Assembly (NCBI RefSeq): GCF_036245645.1
Contig: NZ_BTPE01000002.1
Coordinates: 62,001 to 126,000 of the forward strand
Length of the DNA: 64,000 nucleotides
Source: Algoriphagus taiwanensis
GTDB lineage: Bacteria > Bacteroidota > Bacteroidia > Cytophagales > Cyclobacteriaceae
Reading direction: 5' to 3'
Part shown: piece by piece, positions 49,907-58,910 of the stretch
How positions within the stretch are numbered: position 1 is the first letter of the stretch
How the letters are laid out: each line of letters begins with the position of its first letter
Notes under the pieces: generated by a model
What the model was told of the DNA's origin: nothing
Seen by the model: the letters and a program-made list of their open reading frames with translations, nothing else
The model's database searches: none
Made by a program: the position numbers and the translations under genes

Positions 49907-50917
49907 ATGGATCCATCAAGTTCAATTTTCATTTTGGTAGCTGCCTTAGCGGGAATTACCTTACTCTTTATCTTTCTTTATTTTGTCCCTGTCAATCTTT
50001 GGATTACTGCTCAGTTTGCCAATGTCCGTGTGGGAATCGGCGAATTGATCGGTATGCGGATTAGAAAAGTGCCGCCAAGTGTGATCGTTAATTCATTGAT
50101 TACTGCTACTAAGGCTGGTTTGGCTTTGACCACCAATGAACTGGAAACCCATTATCTGGCAGGTGGAAATGTGCCCAATGTGATTCGAGCTTTGATTTCA
50201 GCTGACAAAGCAAATATCAACCTTTCCTTCAAGCAGGCCACAGCGATTGATTTGGCTGGTAGAGATGTATTTGAGGCCGTTCAGATTTCGGTAAACCCCA
50301 AAGTGATCAATACCCCAAGTGTGGCAGCAGTGGCCGCTGATGGGATTCAATTGATTGCAAAAGCGAGGGTGACCGTGAGAGCCAATATCGCTCAATTGGT
50401 AGGTGGTGCCGGAGAAGAGACAATTCTTGCACGAGTTGGAGAGGGGATTGTGACTTCTATTGGTTCTTCGGTGAATCATAAAACGGTATTGGAAAACCCT
50501 GATAAGATTTCCAAGCTGGTTTTGCAGCGGGGTTTGGACGCGGGGACCGCATTTGAGATTCTTTCGATTGATATTGCAGACATTGATGTGGGTACTAACA
50601 TCGGTGCAAAACTACAGATAGACCAGGCATCTGCTGACCTAAAGGTGGCTGAAGCCAAAGCGGAAGAAAGAAGAGCGATGGCAGTGGCATTGGAGCAGGA
50701 AATGAAAGCTAAATCTGTAGAGATGAGAGCCAAGGTAATCGAGGCAGAAGCAGAGGTTCCCAAAGCACTTGCAGAGGCTTTCCGCAATGGAAGCTTAGGT
50801 GTCATGGACTATTACCGAATGGAAAATATCAAGGCAGACACCACCATGCGTGATTCTATTGCCAGCTCGGATAAAGATTCGAAAGATTCAGGCTCAAATA
50901 AAAATGAGAAGAAATAA
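49907..50917 (+). CDS. floA: Flotillin-like protein FloA
   Basis: A membrane microdomain scaffold, 336 residues, near the FloA norm (~331). One N-terminal membrane hairpin ('ILVAALAGITLLFIFLYFVP') is followed by the SPFH/PHB region ('GELIGMRIRKVPPSVIVNSL', 'GRDVFEAVQISVNPKVINTP', 'KARVTVRANIAQLVGG'). Then comes a Glu/Ala coiled coil ('DLKVAEAKAEERRAMAVALE'). Forms the classical nfeD-floA pair with the preceding gene. A terminator follows. Confidence 0.96.
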   Translation: MDPSSSIFILVAALAGITLLFIFLYFVPVNLWITAQFANVRVGIGELIGMRIRKVPPSVIVNSLITATKAGLALTTNELETHYLAGGNVPNVIRALISADKANINLSFKQATAIDLAGRDVFEAVQISVNPKVINTPSVAAVAADGIQLIAKARVTVRANIAQLVGGAGEETILARVGEGIVTSIGSSVNHKTVLENPDKISKLVLQRGLDAGTAFEILSIDIADIDVGTNIGAKLQIDQASADLKVAEAKAEERRAMAVALEQEMKAKSVEMRAKVIEAEAEVPKALAEAFRNGSLGVMDYYRMENIKADTTMRDSIASSDKDSKDSGSNKNEKK

Positions 50918-50932
50918 GAATGAAAAAACAAG

Positions 50933-50956
50933 AAAGGGAGCGATCAAGCTCCCTTT
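50933..50956. terminator. Terminator between floA and the WG-repeat gene
   Basis: Stem AAAGGGAGC (50933-50941) / GCTCCCTTT (50948-50956), 6-base loop, T-run to 50959. Its 3' arm overlaps the last codons of the convergent minus-strand gene, so it mainly stops floA transcription. Confidence 0.88.
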
Positions 50957-52509
50957 TTTCGTTTTCCTTCTGTAGGTTCCGGGATAAGAATTACCGGGGT
51001 ATATGCCTCTTTTACAAGAATCTCCTGATTGGTCCAATCTGGAATAATCCGGTCATATTCCATAGGATAAATGACATCGCCTGAAGCACGGAAAGCACCA
51101 ATTTTTCCGTCTTTTGAAAGAAGGATGAAGTCGTTATCCTCAACTTGGAGAAAGCTGTATTCATTCTGAAAAATCTCTTCCCCGTCTTTGTTTAGAATTC
51201 CTCTCTTTCCATTTTTCTCAACCAAGAAATAGCCCTCTTTTAGCCTGCAGATTTGGTCAAAGGGTAAAGAATTCAACTTTTCTCCATTTTCATTTAGAAG
51301 GTAAAATCCTTCATCGGAACTCACTACTGTCTTTCCCTCGCTAGTCTTTTTAATTTCTTTCCATTCCGCTATTCCTTTGAAGTCTCCTGATTTATTGATC
51401 AGTCCCCATTTTGTTCCTTGTTTATATGGAGCAAGGTTTTCGGCAAAGGTTCCAACTTCTTCAAAAGATGGGGGAATCACCCACTCTCCTGAAGAATTGA
51501 TAAACCCGAATTTCCCGCCTTTTTTAGCTGGGAAAAGCCCTTCTTTACCCTCGCCAATCCATTCCGCATCAGATTGTGGATTTACCTGCCAGCCTTTTGG
51601 ACCATAAAGGCCACTTTTCTGCTCTCTAAAGCGTACAAAGTAATTTTCTCCACTGATCCATTCCACTTCTTCCATTCCGACGGCATCGAGGAAAATCCCG
51701 TCCTCCTTCATGATTCTTCTCAGCTTTCCATGAATGTATTCAAGCATCAAATGTCCTGATTTGGTGATTTTGTGGAAGGAATTGTAAGTGACGTCTGCCT
51801 TGATTTCGTCTCCTTTGATGAGCAAATACTGATTGTCGTTGAACCCGTAGAAATGATTGTTTCTGGTGTATTCCAACTGCTCCAAAGTAGGTGACAAAAC
51901 GTAGTCTCCCTCCTCATTGATAATGCCAAAACCTGATTCTTCTTTTGCCAAGAGATATCTTCCGTCGTTTTCTTCAAGGAGTTCATAGGGTCTTTGGGGA
52001 TCTTTGGACTGAGGTAGGAAGTATTTCCCGCTTTTCTGGGCAATGACCACTCCAAGATGAGTCAAGTGAGCCTCTTCAAAAGAGCCGATTGGAGTTGTTT
52101 TTCCACTTCCTCTCTCAAAGACAAAATAATTGTTTCCTTTTTTCCCAAGTAGGCGGGTGGTATAAGTCAGGATTTCATCAAATTCTGCCGGGAGTACTTG
52201 TTGTCCATACTCATGATAGGCCCCAATGCCATTTTTTCCTTTTACCAAAATCCAAGGACTTAAATATTGGTAGACATCCTCTCCTTCCAAGGTGACGATC
52301 GGGTTGAGGTTTCTTGCCAAGAGAAAAAGTTGGTTGTCTTTTTTTCCGATCCGGACACTCTCTGAAAAGACATACACTTCATCGTACACTGCACGACTTT
52401 TCAGATTTCCCTGAAGGTCGTACACCTCCCAGGTCTGACCAAAGGATCTAAATGAAAAAAGTCCTAGTGAAATAATAAAGAATAGGAAAGCCAATCGCCT
52501 GTTTTTCAT
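50944..52509 (-). CDS. WG-repeat protein, exported
   Basis: A 521-residue protein with signal 'LAFLFFIISLGLFSFRSFGQ' from ATG 52509; a longer frame starting at 52578 lacks a signal at its front. The rest is a series of WG-type units of ~35 residues ('GKFGFINSSGEWVIPPSFEE', 'TKWGLINKSGDFKGIAEWKE', 'GKRGILNKDGEEIFQNEYSF', 'GKIGAFRASGDVIYPMEYDR'). WG repeats form beta-propeller or solenoid-like binding surfaces; ligand unknown. Probably periplasmic or outer-surface. Confidence 0.87.
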   Translation of the reverse strand: MKNRRLAFLFFIISLGLFSFRSFGQTWEVYDLQGNLKSRAVYDEVYVFSESVRIGKKDNQLFLLARNLNPIVTLEGEDVYQYLSPWILVKGKNGIGAYHEYGQQVLPAEFDEILTYTTRLLGKKGNNYFVFERGSGKTTPIGSFEEAHLTHLGVVIAQKSGKYFLPQSKDPQRPYELLEENDGRYLLAKEESGFGIINEEGDYVLSPTLEQLEYTRNNHFYGFNDNQYLLIKGDEIKADVTYNSFHKITKSGHLMLEYIHGKLRRIMKEDGIFLDAVGMEEVEWISGENYFVRFREQKSGLYGPKGWQVNPQSDAEWIGEGKEGLFPAKKGGKFGFINSSGEWVIPPSFEEVGTFAENLAPYKQGTKWGLINKSGDFKGIAEWKEIKKTSEGKTVVSSDEGFYLLNENGEKLNSLPFDQICRLKEGYFLVEKNGKRGILNKDGEEIFQNEYSFLQVEDNDFILLSKDGKIGAFRASGDVIYPMEYDRIIPDWTNQEILVKEAYTPVILIPEPTEGKRKKGA

Positions 52510-52546
52510 GGAATAGGGAGAATTCAAATGGGCCCAAAGATAAAAA

Positions 52547-52576
52547 GGCCAAAGGATCTGCAAATTACCTTTGGCC
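52547..52576 (-). terminator. Terminator after hemA
   Basis: Stem GGCCAAAGG (52547-52555) / CCTTTGGCC (52568-52576). On the minus strand it is followed by TTTTTA. It also lies upstream of the WG-repeat gene, separating the two units. Confidence 0.88.
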
Positions 52577-52599
52577 ATTTCTTTGGAGTTAAGTGAGAA

Positions 52600-53868
52600 T
52601 TATTTTTCAGTGGTGATTTTTTCCAAATCAAATAAGTCAGTGAGTATCTCGATCATCTCCTCAGCCTGATCTCGTTGGCATGCTGCTTTGAGCTGGATTA
52701 CAGGTATTTTGATGATTTTTTGCATCATGCTTTTGGTAATCTTTTCAATGAGGACCTGTTCTTTTGGATCTGCATTCTTCAGATATCTGCTGATTTCTTC
52801 CTGTCTGATTTGCTCTAGACTTTGCTTGAGTTTATTGATGGTAGGGGAGACCATCATTTCTTTTTTCCAGTTGAAAAACTCAGCAATGCTTTCTTCGATA
52901 ATGGTCTCTACTGCAGGAATTGCTCCAAGACGTTTGTCCAAAGCAGCAGAAGTTTTGCTTCTTATATTGTCTACATTGTAAAGGATGGCTCCTGGTACAT
53001 CTTCGACGGTAGTTTCTATACTTCTTGGGACTGATAGATCAATAAATAATTTATAGCTCTGGATATCAAAGCTTTTGACCAATTCTTTGGTAATGAAGGG
53101 TTCATTCTTCATGATCGAGCTGACGATGACATCAGCTTCTTTCATGGCTTCAAGGGCGTTTTCAAATGGTACCACTTCAAAACCTAAAGGTGCTGCGATT
53201 TCTTCAGCTTTGCTGTAGGTTCTGTTGGTGATTTTTACCTTGGCCTGGGGGAGGTGTACCATGTTTTTGGCCACATCTTCTCCAATCTCGCCTACGCCAA
53301 TCAGCAATATTCTTGGCTCAAAGGTGTTCACAGTCAAGCTTTCGATCAATTCCACCGTAGCATAAGAAAGCGAGGCCGCACCATCTCTAAAGGCAGTTTC
53401 TTGTACTACCCTTTTGTTAGTGAAGAAGATAGTGTGCATCAACCGGTGGAGAAAGGGGCCTGCCATATCCAAATCAGCAGCAGCCTGATAAGCTCTTTTC
53501 ACTTGATTGGATATCTGAATGTCACCGATTACCTGCGCCTCAAGGCCCATGCTGACCCGGAATAGGTGCTCTATGGCTTGATTGTCTTCATTGAGTACTT
53601 CAAAGTAATTGAGGTAATTTACGACATCAGTTACCCCTTTTTCCAAACCTATAAGCTTGATGATTTCAGTGCTGAGGTCAAGTTCATGCCCGTAATAGAC
53701 CTCTGTCCTGTTGCAGGTAGACAGGATCAGTGCATCACTCAAGCTGAAAAAATCCTTCGCCTTCTGAAGTATTCTTCTGATTTCCTCTTCTGTCAAAGAA
53801 ATGTGCTCTCTAATTTGGACAGGAGCGGTTTTGTGGGATAAACTGATCGCTTTAAACTTGTTTGGCAT
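52600..53868 (-). CDS. hemA: Glutamyl-tRNA reductase
   Basis: First enzyme of the C5 heme pathway: reduces glutamyl-tRNA to glutamate-1-semialdehyde, used by HemL. The 422-residue protein has 'KAISLSHKTAPVQIREHISL', the catalytic Cys in 'LILSTCNRTEVYYGHE', 'LFRVSMGLEAQVIGDIQISN' and the NADPH motif 'ILLIGVGEIGEDVAKNM'. The start at 53868 ('MPNKFKAIS') is preferred to 53886, because a -7 element (53889-53896) would put the RNA start near 53884. Confidence 0.96.
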   Translation of the reverse strand: MPNKFKAISLSHKTAPVQIREHISLTEEEIRRILQKAKDFFSLSDALILSTCNRTEVYYGHELDLSTEIIKLIGLEKGVTDVVNYLNYFEVLNEDNQAIEHLFRVSMGLEAQVIGDIQISNQVKRAYQAAADLDMAGPFLHRLMHTIFFTNKRVVQETAFRDGAASLSYATVELIESLTVNTFEPRILLIGVGEIGEDVAKNMVHLPQAKVKITNRTYSKAEEIAAPLGFEVVPFENALEAMKEADVIVSSIMKNEPFITKELVKSFDIQSYKLFIDLSVPRSIETTVEDVPGAILYNVDNIRSKTSAALDKRLGAIPAVETIIEESIAEFFNWKKEMMVSPTINKLKQSLEQIRQEEISRYLKNADPKEQVLIEKITKSMMQKIIKIPVIQLKAACQRDQAEEMIEILTDLFDLEKITTEK

Positions 53869-53888
53869 GCCTACAATTTCTTGCAATG

Positions 53889-53896
53889 CAAAAATA
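53889..53896 (-). promoter_or_regulatory. -7 promoter element of hemA
   Basis: TATTTTTG on the minus strand matches TAnnTTTG. No convincing -33 box was found; the spacing to ATG 53868 leaves a ~15-base leader. Confidence 0.45.
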
Positions 53897-54055
53897 ACAG
53901 AGATCGGGCCGTGAAAGGTTTAAATTACAGGAACGAAAATTAATTTAGAATTTGTCTAAATAAAATATTTGATTTTCCTCATTTTTTTATTCGACTATTG
54001 ACTCCGCTAAGGTTTATTCCTAAATTATTCGATGGAATAACTTTTGATTTTTTAA

Positions 54056-54739
54056 ATGAAAAAGAGGCTTCAATTTTGGTTCAATACCTACTTCGGTTTT
54101 TCAAGTAAGGAAACAGTGGGTTTTCTATTGGTAGTGCCAATTTTAGGCTTGCTCAGTTTTGTCCCATTTCTTATTTCCTGGGTTAAAAATCAAAAAGAGG
54201 CTCTAAGCTATGTAGAATATACACTGGCCGTGGATAGTCTTGAAAAAGCGGGAGTAATCCTCGTTTCTTCTCCGTTACTGGCTTTCAATCCGCAGGACAC
54301 AGTCAAAAAAGACTTCAAATCCAATCAATTAGAACGAATTAATAGGATTCCATTTTCTGAGGCGGATTCCATTACCCTTCAGATCGTACCCGGAATAGGA
54401 CCTGCCACTGCAGGCAGAATCATCAAATACCGTGAGAATCTGGGTGGATTTGTTGCAAAAAGCCAGCTAATGGAGGTGTATGGAATGAAGGCCGAAACTG
54501 CTGAAGCGGTTTGGGAATTTTTTGAATTTGATCCGGGCATTCGAAAAAAACTTCAGATCAATCAAACCGAGGCTGCTGACTTGGCTAGACACCCTTACAT
54601 TTCCTATTCTGAGGCAAAAGTGATCGTGGCTTACAGAAATCAGCATGGGGCATTTCGGAATTCAGAGGATCTGCTTAAAATCAGAATCTTCAAAAAAGAA
54701 TGGGTAGATAAAATTAGCCCTTACTTGAATTTTGACTAG
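54056..54739 (+). CDS. Helix-hairpin-helix (ComEA-like) membrane protein
   Basis: A 227-residue protein with one membrane helix ('VGFLLVVPILGLLSFVPFLI') and two to three HhH DNA-binding motifs: 'LQIVPGIGPATAGRIIKYRE' near residue 120, 'GGFVAKSQLMEVYGMKAETA', and 'YISYSEAKVIVAYRNQHGAF' near 180. ComEA-like proteins bind incoming DNA outside the membrane for transformation; the family in Bacteroidota is longer than ComEA and its role is unproven. Precedes the HsdR_N-like gene by 42 bases. Confidence 0.85.
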   Translation: MKKRLQFWFNTYFGFSSKETVGFLLVVPILGLLSFVPFLISWVKNQKEALSYVEYTLAVDSLEKAGVILVSSPLLAFNPQDTVKKDFKSNQLERINRIPFSEADSITLQIVPGIGPATAGRIIKYRENLGGFVAKSQLMEVYGMKAETAEAVWEFFEFDPGIRKKLQINQTEAADLARHPYISYSEAKVIVAYRNQHGAFRNSEDLLKIRIFKKEWVDKISPYLNFD

Positions 54740-54781
54740 TTGATTGCCGGCAGTGAAATAAAATTCTGGCATATTTGGGCC

Positions 54782-55249
54782 ATGATTGACCCTGTAGAGA
54801 TTCAATTTCCCATTCTCAACCTCCCCCCTTTCCAAACTAAAATCAAGGAAGAAAATGGAAAGCTGATGATTCTGGATTCTTTACGGAAAAAATATTTGGT
54901 ATTGACTCCTGAGGAATGGGTCCGGCAACATTGGATCAATTATTTGATCGAAGGGATGGCTTATCCCAAGGGTCTTTTGTCTCTTGAAAGAGGTTTGAAA
55001 TACAATCAACTATCAAAAAGGACTGACTTGGTGGTATTTGATAGGGAAGGAGAGACTTTCCTTTTGGTAGAATGCAAAGCCCCCTCTGTAAAAATCAATC
55101 AAAATACCTTGATCCAAGCCCTTACTTACAATAAACCATTAAATTGTCCCCATATTATTCTTTCAAACGGTTTTCAGCATATCTGTATGTCTTTTGATGA
55201 AAGTAAAGGAGAGTTTGTTCAGAAAAGTACTATCCCAAAAGCTCCTTAA
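54782..55249 (+). CDS. Small HsdR N-terminal-like protein (PD-(D/E)XK nuclease fold)
   Basis: A 155-residue cytosolic protein from ATG 54782 ('MIDPVEIQFPILNLPPFQTK'); a TTG at 54740 is rejected. It has the restriction-type core with Asp in 'RTDLVVFDREGETFLLVECK' and the E-x-K pair in 'VECKAPSVKI', matching the HSDR_N_2 domain of type I restriction enzymes. No helicase, specificity or methylase gene is adjacent, so it is a stand-alone domain, common in Bacteroidota, probably in DNA repair rather than restriction. Function unproven. Confidence 0.87.
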   Translation: MIDPVEIQFPILNLPPFQTKIKEENGKLMILDSLRKKYLVLTPEEWVRQHWINYLIEGMAYPKGLLSLERGLKYNQLSKRTDLVVFDREGETFLLVECKAPSVKINQNTLIQALTYNKPLNCPHIILSNGFQHICMSFDESKGEFVQKSTIPKAP

Positions 55250-55323
55250 ATTTTTCTTTCGAATTATGATTTTTATCATGTTTTTCTTACATTTCATTCA
55301 GTACGCCTAGCACAATTTCCAAC

Positions 55324-56037
55324 ATGAGTTCTCATTCCCATAACACACCCTGTGAGCTCTGTGCGAGTAGAAAGCATTCGCTCTTTTCAGACTTGCCCGA
55401 GCAGCATCTTTGTACCATCTCTGATCATAAAAATCTGATCTCCCATCGAAAAGGGCAGATTCTCTACTATGAGGGGACCAATCCTTTGGGGATTTTTTGT
55501 ATCAATTCAGGCGTCGTAAAAATCTACAAAACTGCCTCCAACGGAAAAGAGCAAATCATCCACCTAGCCAAAAAAGGAGATTTCCTAGGCTATGCTGCAC
55601 TCCTGGGTGAGGAAAACTACACGAATTCAGCGATGATCATTGAGGATGCCAAGATCTGCTTCGTTCCAAAAAATGCATTTTTGGCTACCCTGACTAAGAA
55701 TACTGAGTTTTTCAAAAAAGTGACCAAAGCCATCAGCCACGAACTTGGGGAGATGGAGGCGAAGCTAACCGACGCCACTCAAAAAAGTATTCGGGAGCGC
55801 TTGGCATTTGTGCTATTGCAATTGGCCGATTCCTATGGAATAGAAGGAGGAGGCAGTCAGAAAATTGATCTTATTCTCAGCAGAGAAGAAATCGCTGGAA
55901 TAGTAGGTACTGCGACCGAGTCAGTGATTCGCTTACTTTCCGAATTCAAAAAGGATAAACTGATTGAATTGGATGGGAAAAAGATCATTATTCTGGACAA
56001 AAGAGGATTGGCCCGGCTTTCGGATTTTTACGCCTGA
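55324..56037 (+). CDS. Crp/Fnr-family regulator with N-terminal cysteines
   Basis: A 237-residue transcription regulator. The N-terminus has Cys10-x2-Cys13 and Cys30, with later Cys59 and Cys112, recalling the Fe-S ligands of FNR (C-x2-C, C and a distant C). A cyclic-nucleotide-type beta roll follows (~35-145, 'HRKGQILYYEGTNPLGIFCI'). The C-terminal winged HTH carries 'LSREEIAGIVGTATESVIRL'. Oxygen or nitric oxide sensing is a fair guess, not shown. It precedes the rhodanese and Fe-S membrane protein genes, which would suit a redox regulator. Confidence 0.9.
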   Translation: MSSHSHNTPCELCASRKHSLFSDLPEQHLCTISDHKNLISHRKGQILYYEGTNPLGIFCINSGVVKIYKTASNGKEQIIHLAKKGDFLGYAALLGEENYTNSAMIIEDAKICFVPKNAFLATLTKNTEFFKKVTKAISHELGEMEAKLTDATQKSIRERLAFVLLQLADSYGIEGGGSQKIDLILSREEIAGIVGTATESVIRLLSEFKKDKLIELDGKKIIILDKRGLARLSDFYA

Positions 56038-56073
56038 GGAGAACCTTGATTAAAAAAATGGAGTTTTGCTCCT

Positions 56074-56586
56074 ATGGTTCAGTCATCGATTCGTTTCTTT
56101 TCCTTCCGGGCCCAAGTGCTTTTGTGGCTTTTGCTCCTGCCTTTAGTTGGACATAGTCAGTCTTTAGCTTATAAGACCTTACTTTCTGGTATTTATGACA
56201 AGGATTTTCCTTTGATCTATCCTGAGGAGATTCAGGATTTGAGTCGATATCAAGTATTGGATACCAGAGAATGGGAAGAATACCAAGTCAGTCACCTTCC
56301 GGGTGCTATTTGGGTCGGGTATGAAACTTTTTCTTTGGAAAAACTGAAGGATGTCGACAAAAACAAACCCGTGATTGTCTATTGCAGTGTGGGAGCCCGA
56401 TCCCAGGATATTGGTAAAAAACTGCAGGATCAAGGTTTTAAAGATATTCACAATTTGTACGGAGGGATTTTCCATTGGGTCAATGAAGAAAACCCCATAG
56501 TAAGCGAAGGAAAACCCACTGATCGCGTACATACTTATTCCAAGACCTGGAGTATTTGGCTCAATAAAGGACAAAAGGTTTACTGA
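56074..56586 (+). CDS. Exported rhodanese-domain protein
   Basis: A 170-residue protein with signal 'VLLWLLLLPLVGHSQ' and a single rhodanese domain. Key segments are 'YQVLDTREWEEYQVSHLPGA' and the active-site loop 'VIVYCSVGARSQDIGK' with the sulfur-carrying Cys. Periplasmic sulfurtransferase by inference. It is 36 bases after the Crp/Fnr gene, possibly co-transcribed. Confidence 0.9.
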   Translation: MVQSSIRFFSFRAQVLLWLLLLPLVGHSQSLAYKTLLSGIYDKDFPLIYPEEIQDLSRYQVLDTREWEEYQVSHLPGAIWVGYETFSLEKLKDVDKNKPVIVYCSVGARSQDIGKKLQDQGFKDIHNLYGGIFHWVNEENPIVSEGKPTDRVHTYSKTWSIWLNKGQKVY

Positions 56587-56753
56587 GCTTTCCTGTCTTT
56601 GTCCGGACATTTGACATTCTTGGCTCATCCTTCCGGGATTTTGCATCGTATCTTCTGAAAAAATAGCTCTTGCTCTTTCGCCCATTTATTCGATTTGAGC
56701 TTCGGAGTAGTTTTCAAAAGTGCAGAGCAACTAATTCAGACAAAATCAAAATC

Positions 56754-57521
56754 ATGAAAATCTTAGCTTCTCGATTTCTTCTTCTTTTCCTCACGATCGT
56801 CTCCTTTTCATGCGGCAAGTCTACCTTGGGCATGGCAGGGACTCAGCCTCCTAGTCATCAGATTTGGAATGAACTTCTTCAAAGCCATGTCAAACCTGAT
56901 GGGATGGTCGATTACAAAGGGTTCATCAGGGAAAAGGCCAAACTGGAAAAATATCTGGCCATGATTTCTTCGCAAGCTCCCGACCGAAAAACCTGGTCCA
57001 AGAATGAGCAGATGGCTTATTGGATCAATGCCTACAATGCATTTACAGTCAAATTGATCGTGGATAATTATCCAGTGGAAAGTATTCGTGACCTTGGGCC
57101 TAAACTTAAAATCCCTTTGATCAAGGATGTTTGGCACTATAAATTTTTCAAAATCGGAGGGGTAGAAAGCAGCTTGGATGAGATCGAGCATTCTATTTTG
57201 AGAAAGGAGTTTGAAGAACCCCGAATTCATTTTGCCATCAACTGTGCTTCTATTTCCTGCCCTCCCTTATTGAATGAGGCCTTTGTGGCGGATAAACTTG
57301 AAAGTCAGCTTCAAAAAGTAGCCGTAGCATTTGTGAATGACCCCACCAGAAACAAGATATCTACCAATCAGGCTGAGGTGTCTTCCATTTTTTCTTGGTT
57401 TTCAGGTGATTTCACCAAAAATGGCAGTCTGATTGATTTTCTGAACAAGTATTCCAAAGTCAAGCTGAATTCCAAAGCCAAGATTTCCTACATGGATTAC
57501 AATTGGAATCTCAACGAGTAG
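56754..57521 (+). CDS. DUF547 lipoprotein
   Basis: A 255-residue lipoprotein from ATG 56754 ('FLLLFLTIVSFSCGKS', lipid Cys ~18). DUF547 hallmarks: 'WSKNEQMAYWINAYNAFTVK', 'DVWHYKFFKIGGVESSLDEI', 'PRIHFAINCASISCPPL' and 'SSIFSWFSGDF'. The domain has a papain-like fold in some members; here both His and Cys are visible but activity is unproven. It is 36 bases before the FAD oxidoreductase gene. Confidence 0.9.
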   Translation: MKILASRFLLLFLTIVSFSCGKSTLGMAGTQPPSHQIWNELLQSHVKPDGMVDYKGFIREKAKLEKYLAMISSQAPDRKTWSKNEQMAYWINAYNAFTVKLIVDNYPVESIRDLGPKLKIPLIKDVWHYKFFKIGGVESSLDEIEHSILRKEFEEPRIHFAINCASISCPPLLNEAFVADKLESQLQKVAVAFVNDPTRNKISTNQAEVSSIFSWFSGDFTKNGSLIDFLNKYSKVKLNSKAKISYMDYNWNLNE

Positions 57522-57557
57522 GGGTCAATTTTCTTTATCTTTCCAAAAAAGTCCATC

Positions 57558-58910
57558 ATGGCAAATCGACACATTGTGATTCTGGGAAATGGAATCGCGG
57601 GAATTACCTGTGCCAGACATCTCAGAAAAAAGGATGATCAGGTCCGGATTTCGGTAATTTCCGGAGAAAGCCCTTACTTTTTCTCCAGGACAGCTCTGAT
57701 GTATGTCTTTATGGGACACATGAAGTTTGAGCATACCCAGCCTTACGAAAGCTGGTTTTGGGAAAAAAACCGAATTGAACTCATTCATCAATGGGTAACC
57801 GAAGTGGACTTTGCTTCCAAAAAACTCATCTTCTCCAATGATGATTCCTTAGATTTCGATGTGTTGGTCCTGGCCACTGGATCTAAGCCGAATAAGTTTG
57901 GCTGGTCAGGTCAGGACCTGGATGGTGTACAAGGACTTTATTCCAAACAAGACCTGGAGCTGATGGAAAAGAATACTGGTCCTGAAGTAAAAAGAGCTGT
58001 AATCGTCGGAGGAGGTTTAATTGGAATTGAAATGGCCGAAATGCTGGCCTACAAGAAGATTCCGGTTACTTTTTTGGTTCGGGAGAAAGGCTTTTGGGAC
58101 AATGTCTTGCCTAAGGAAGAATCTGAATTGGTTGGAAGACATATTCTCGAGCACCATGTCGATCTTAGGTTGGAAACCGAGCTCAAGGAAATCCTTTCGG
58201 ATTCCCATGGACGAGTCAAGGCCGTGGTAACTTCTGCCGGAGAGGAAATTCCCTGTCAATTTGTGGGACTCACCGCAGGAGTAAGCCCCAATGTGGATTT
58301 TCTGAAAAATACAGCCTTGAAGGTCAATCGAGGGATAAAGGTGGATTCCTTTTTCCAAACCAACTTACCCGATGTGTACGCTATCGGAGATTGTGCGGAA
58401 TTTGAGGAAGCCCCTGCAGCTGACCGAAGGACAATCGAGCAGGTTTGGTACACCGGAAGAATGCACGGGGAGACTTTGGCAGAGACCCTTTGTGGAAGGA
58501 AAACATCCTACCGACCCGGGGTTTGGTTCAATTCCGCTAAGTTCTTCGACATCGAATACCAAACCTACGGCACGGTTCCACCAAAATGGAATAAAGAGGA
58601 AGTGAAAAGTTTCTTTTGGGAGCACTCGGGAGGAAAGGTATGCTTCCGCATGCTGATGGATCAAAACCATACCCTTTTGGGAATAAATACATTTGGCCTG
58701 AGACTCCGGCATGAATTCTTTGATCAGGCAATCCGGGAGAAATGGACCGGAGAACGAGTCATTTCCAAGTTGCAAAAAGCGAACTTTGACCCGGAGTTTT
58801 TCCCGGATTTTATCACCTCAATTCAAAGGCAATTCAAGAAAGAGCACGGAGGAGATTTTGCTCTGAGCAAGCCTTCTTTTATTCATAAACTATTCGGAGC
58901 AAAAATATGA
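57558..58910 (+). CDS. FAD/NAD(P)-dependent oxidoreductase
   Basis: A 450-residue class I pyridine nucleotide-disulphide-type protein without redox Cys pair. FAD motif 'IVILGNGIAGITCARHL', NAD motif 'AVIVGGGLIGIEMAEMLAYK', second FAD motif 'VYAIGDCAEF'. The family covers rubredoxin/ferredoxin reductases and NirB-like modules. It overlaps the 4Fe-4S membrane protein gene by 4 bases (ATGA), so it probably feeds or drains electrons of that protein. Cytosolic. Confidence 0.92.
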   Translation: MANRHIVILGNGIAGITCARHLRKKDDQVRISVISGESPYFFSRTALMYVFMGHMKFEHTQPYESWFWEKNRIELIHQWVTEVDFASKKLIFSNDDSLDFDVLVLATGSKPNKFGWSGQDLDGVQGLYSKQDLELMEKNTGPEVKRAVIVGGGLIGIEMAEMLAYKKIPVTFLVREKGFWDNVLPKEESELVGRHILEHHVDLRLETELKEILSDSHGRVKAVVTSAGEEIPCQFVGLTAGVSPNVDFLKNTALKVNRGIKVDSFFQTNLPDVYAIGDCAEFEEAPAADRRTIEQVWYTGRMHGETLAETLCGRKTSYRPGVWFNSAKFFDIEYQTYGTVPPKWNKEEVKSFFWEHSGGKVCFRMLMDQNHTLLGINTFGLRLRHEFFDQAIREKWTGERVISKLQKANFDPEFFPDFITSIQRQFKKEHGGDFALSKPSFIHKLFGAKI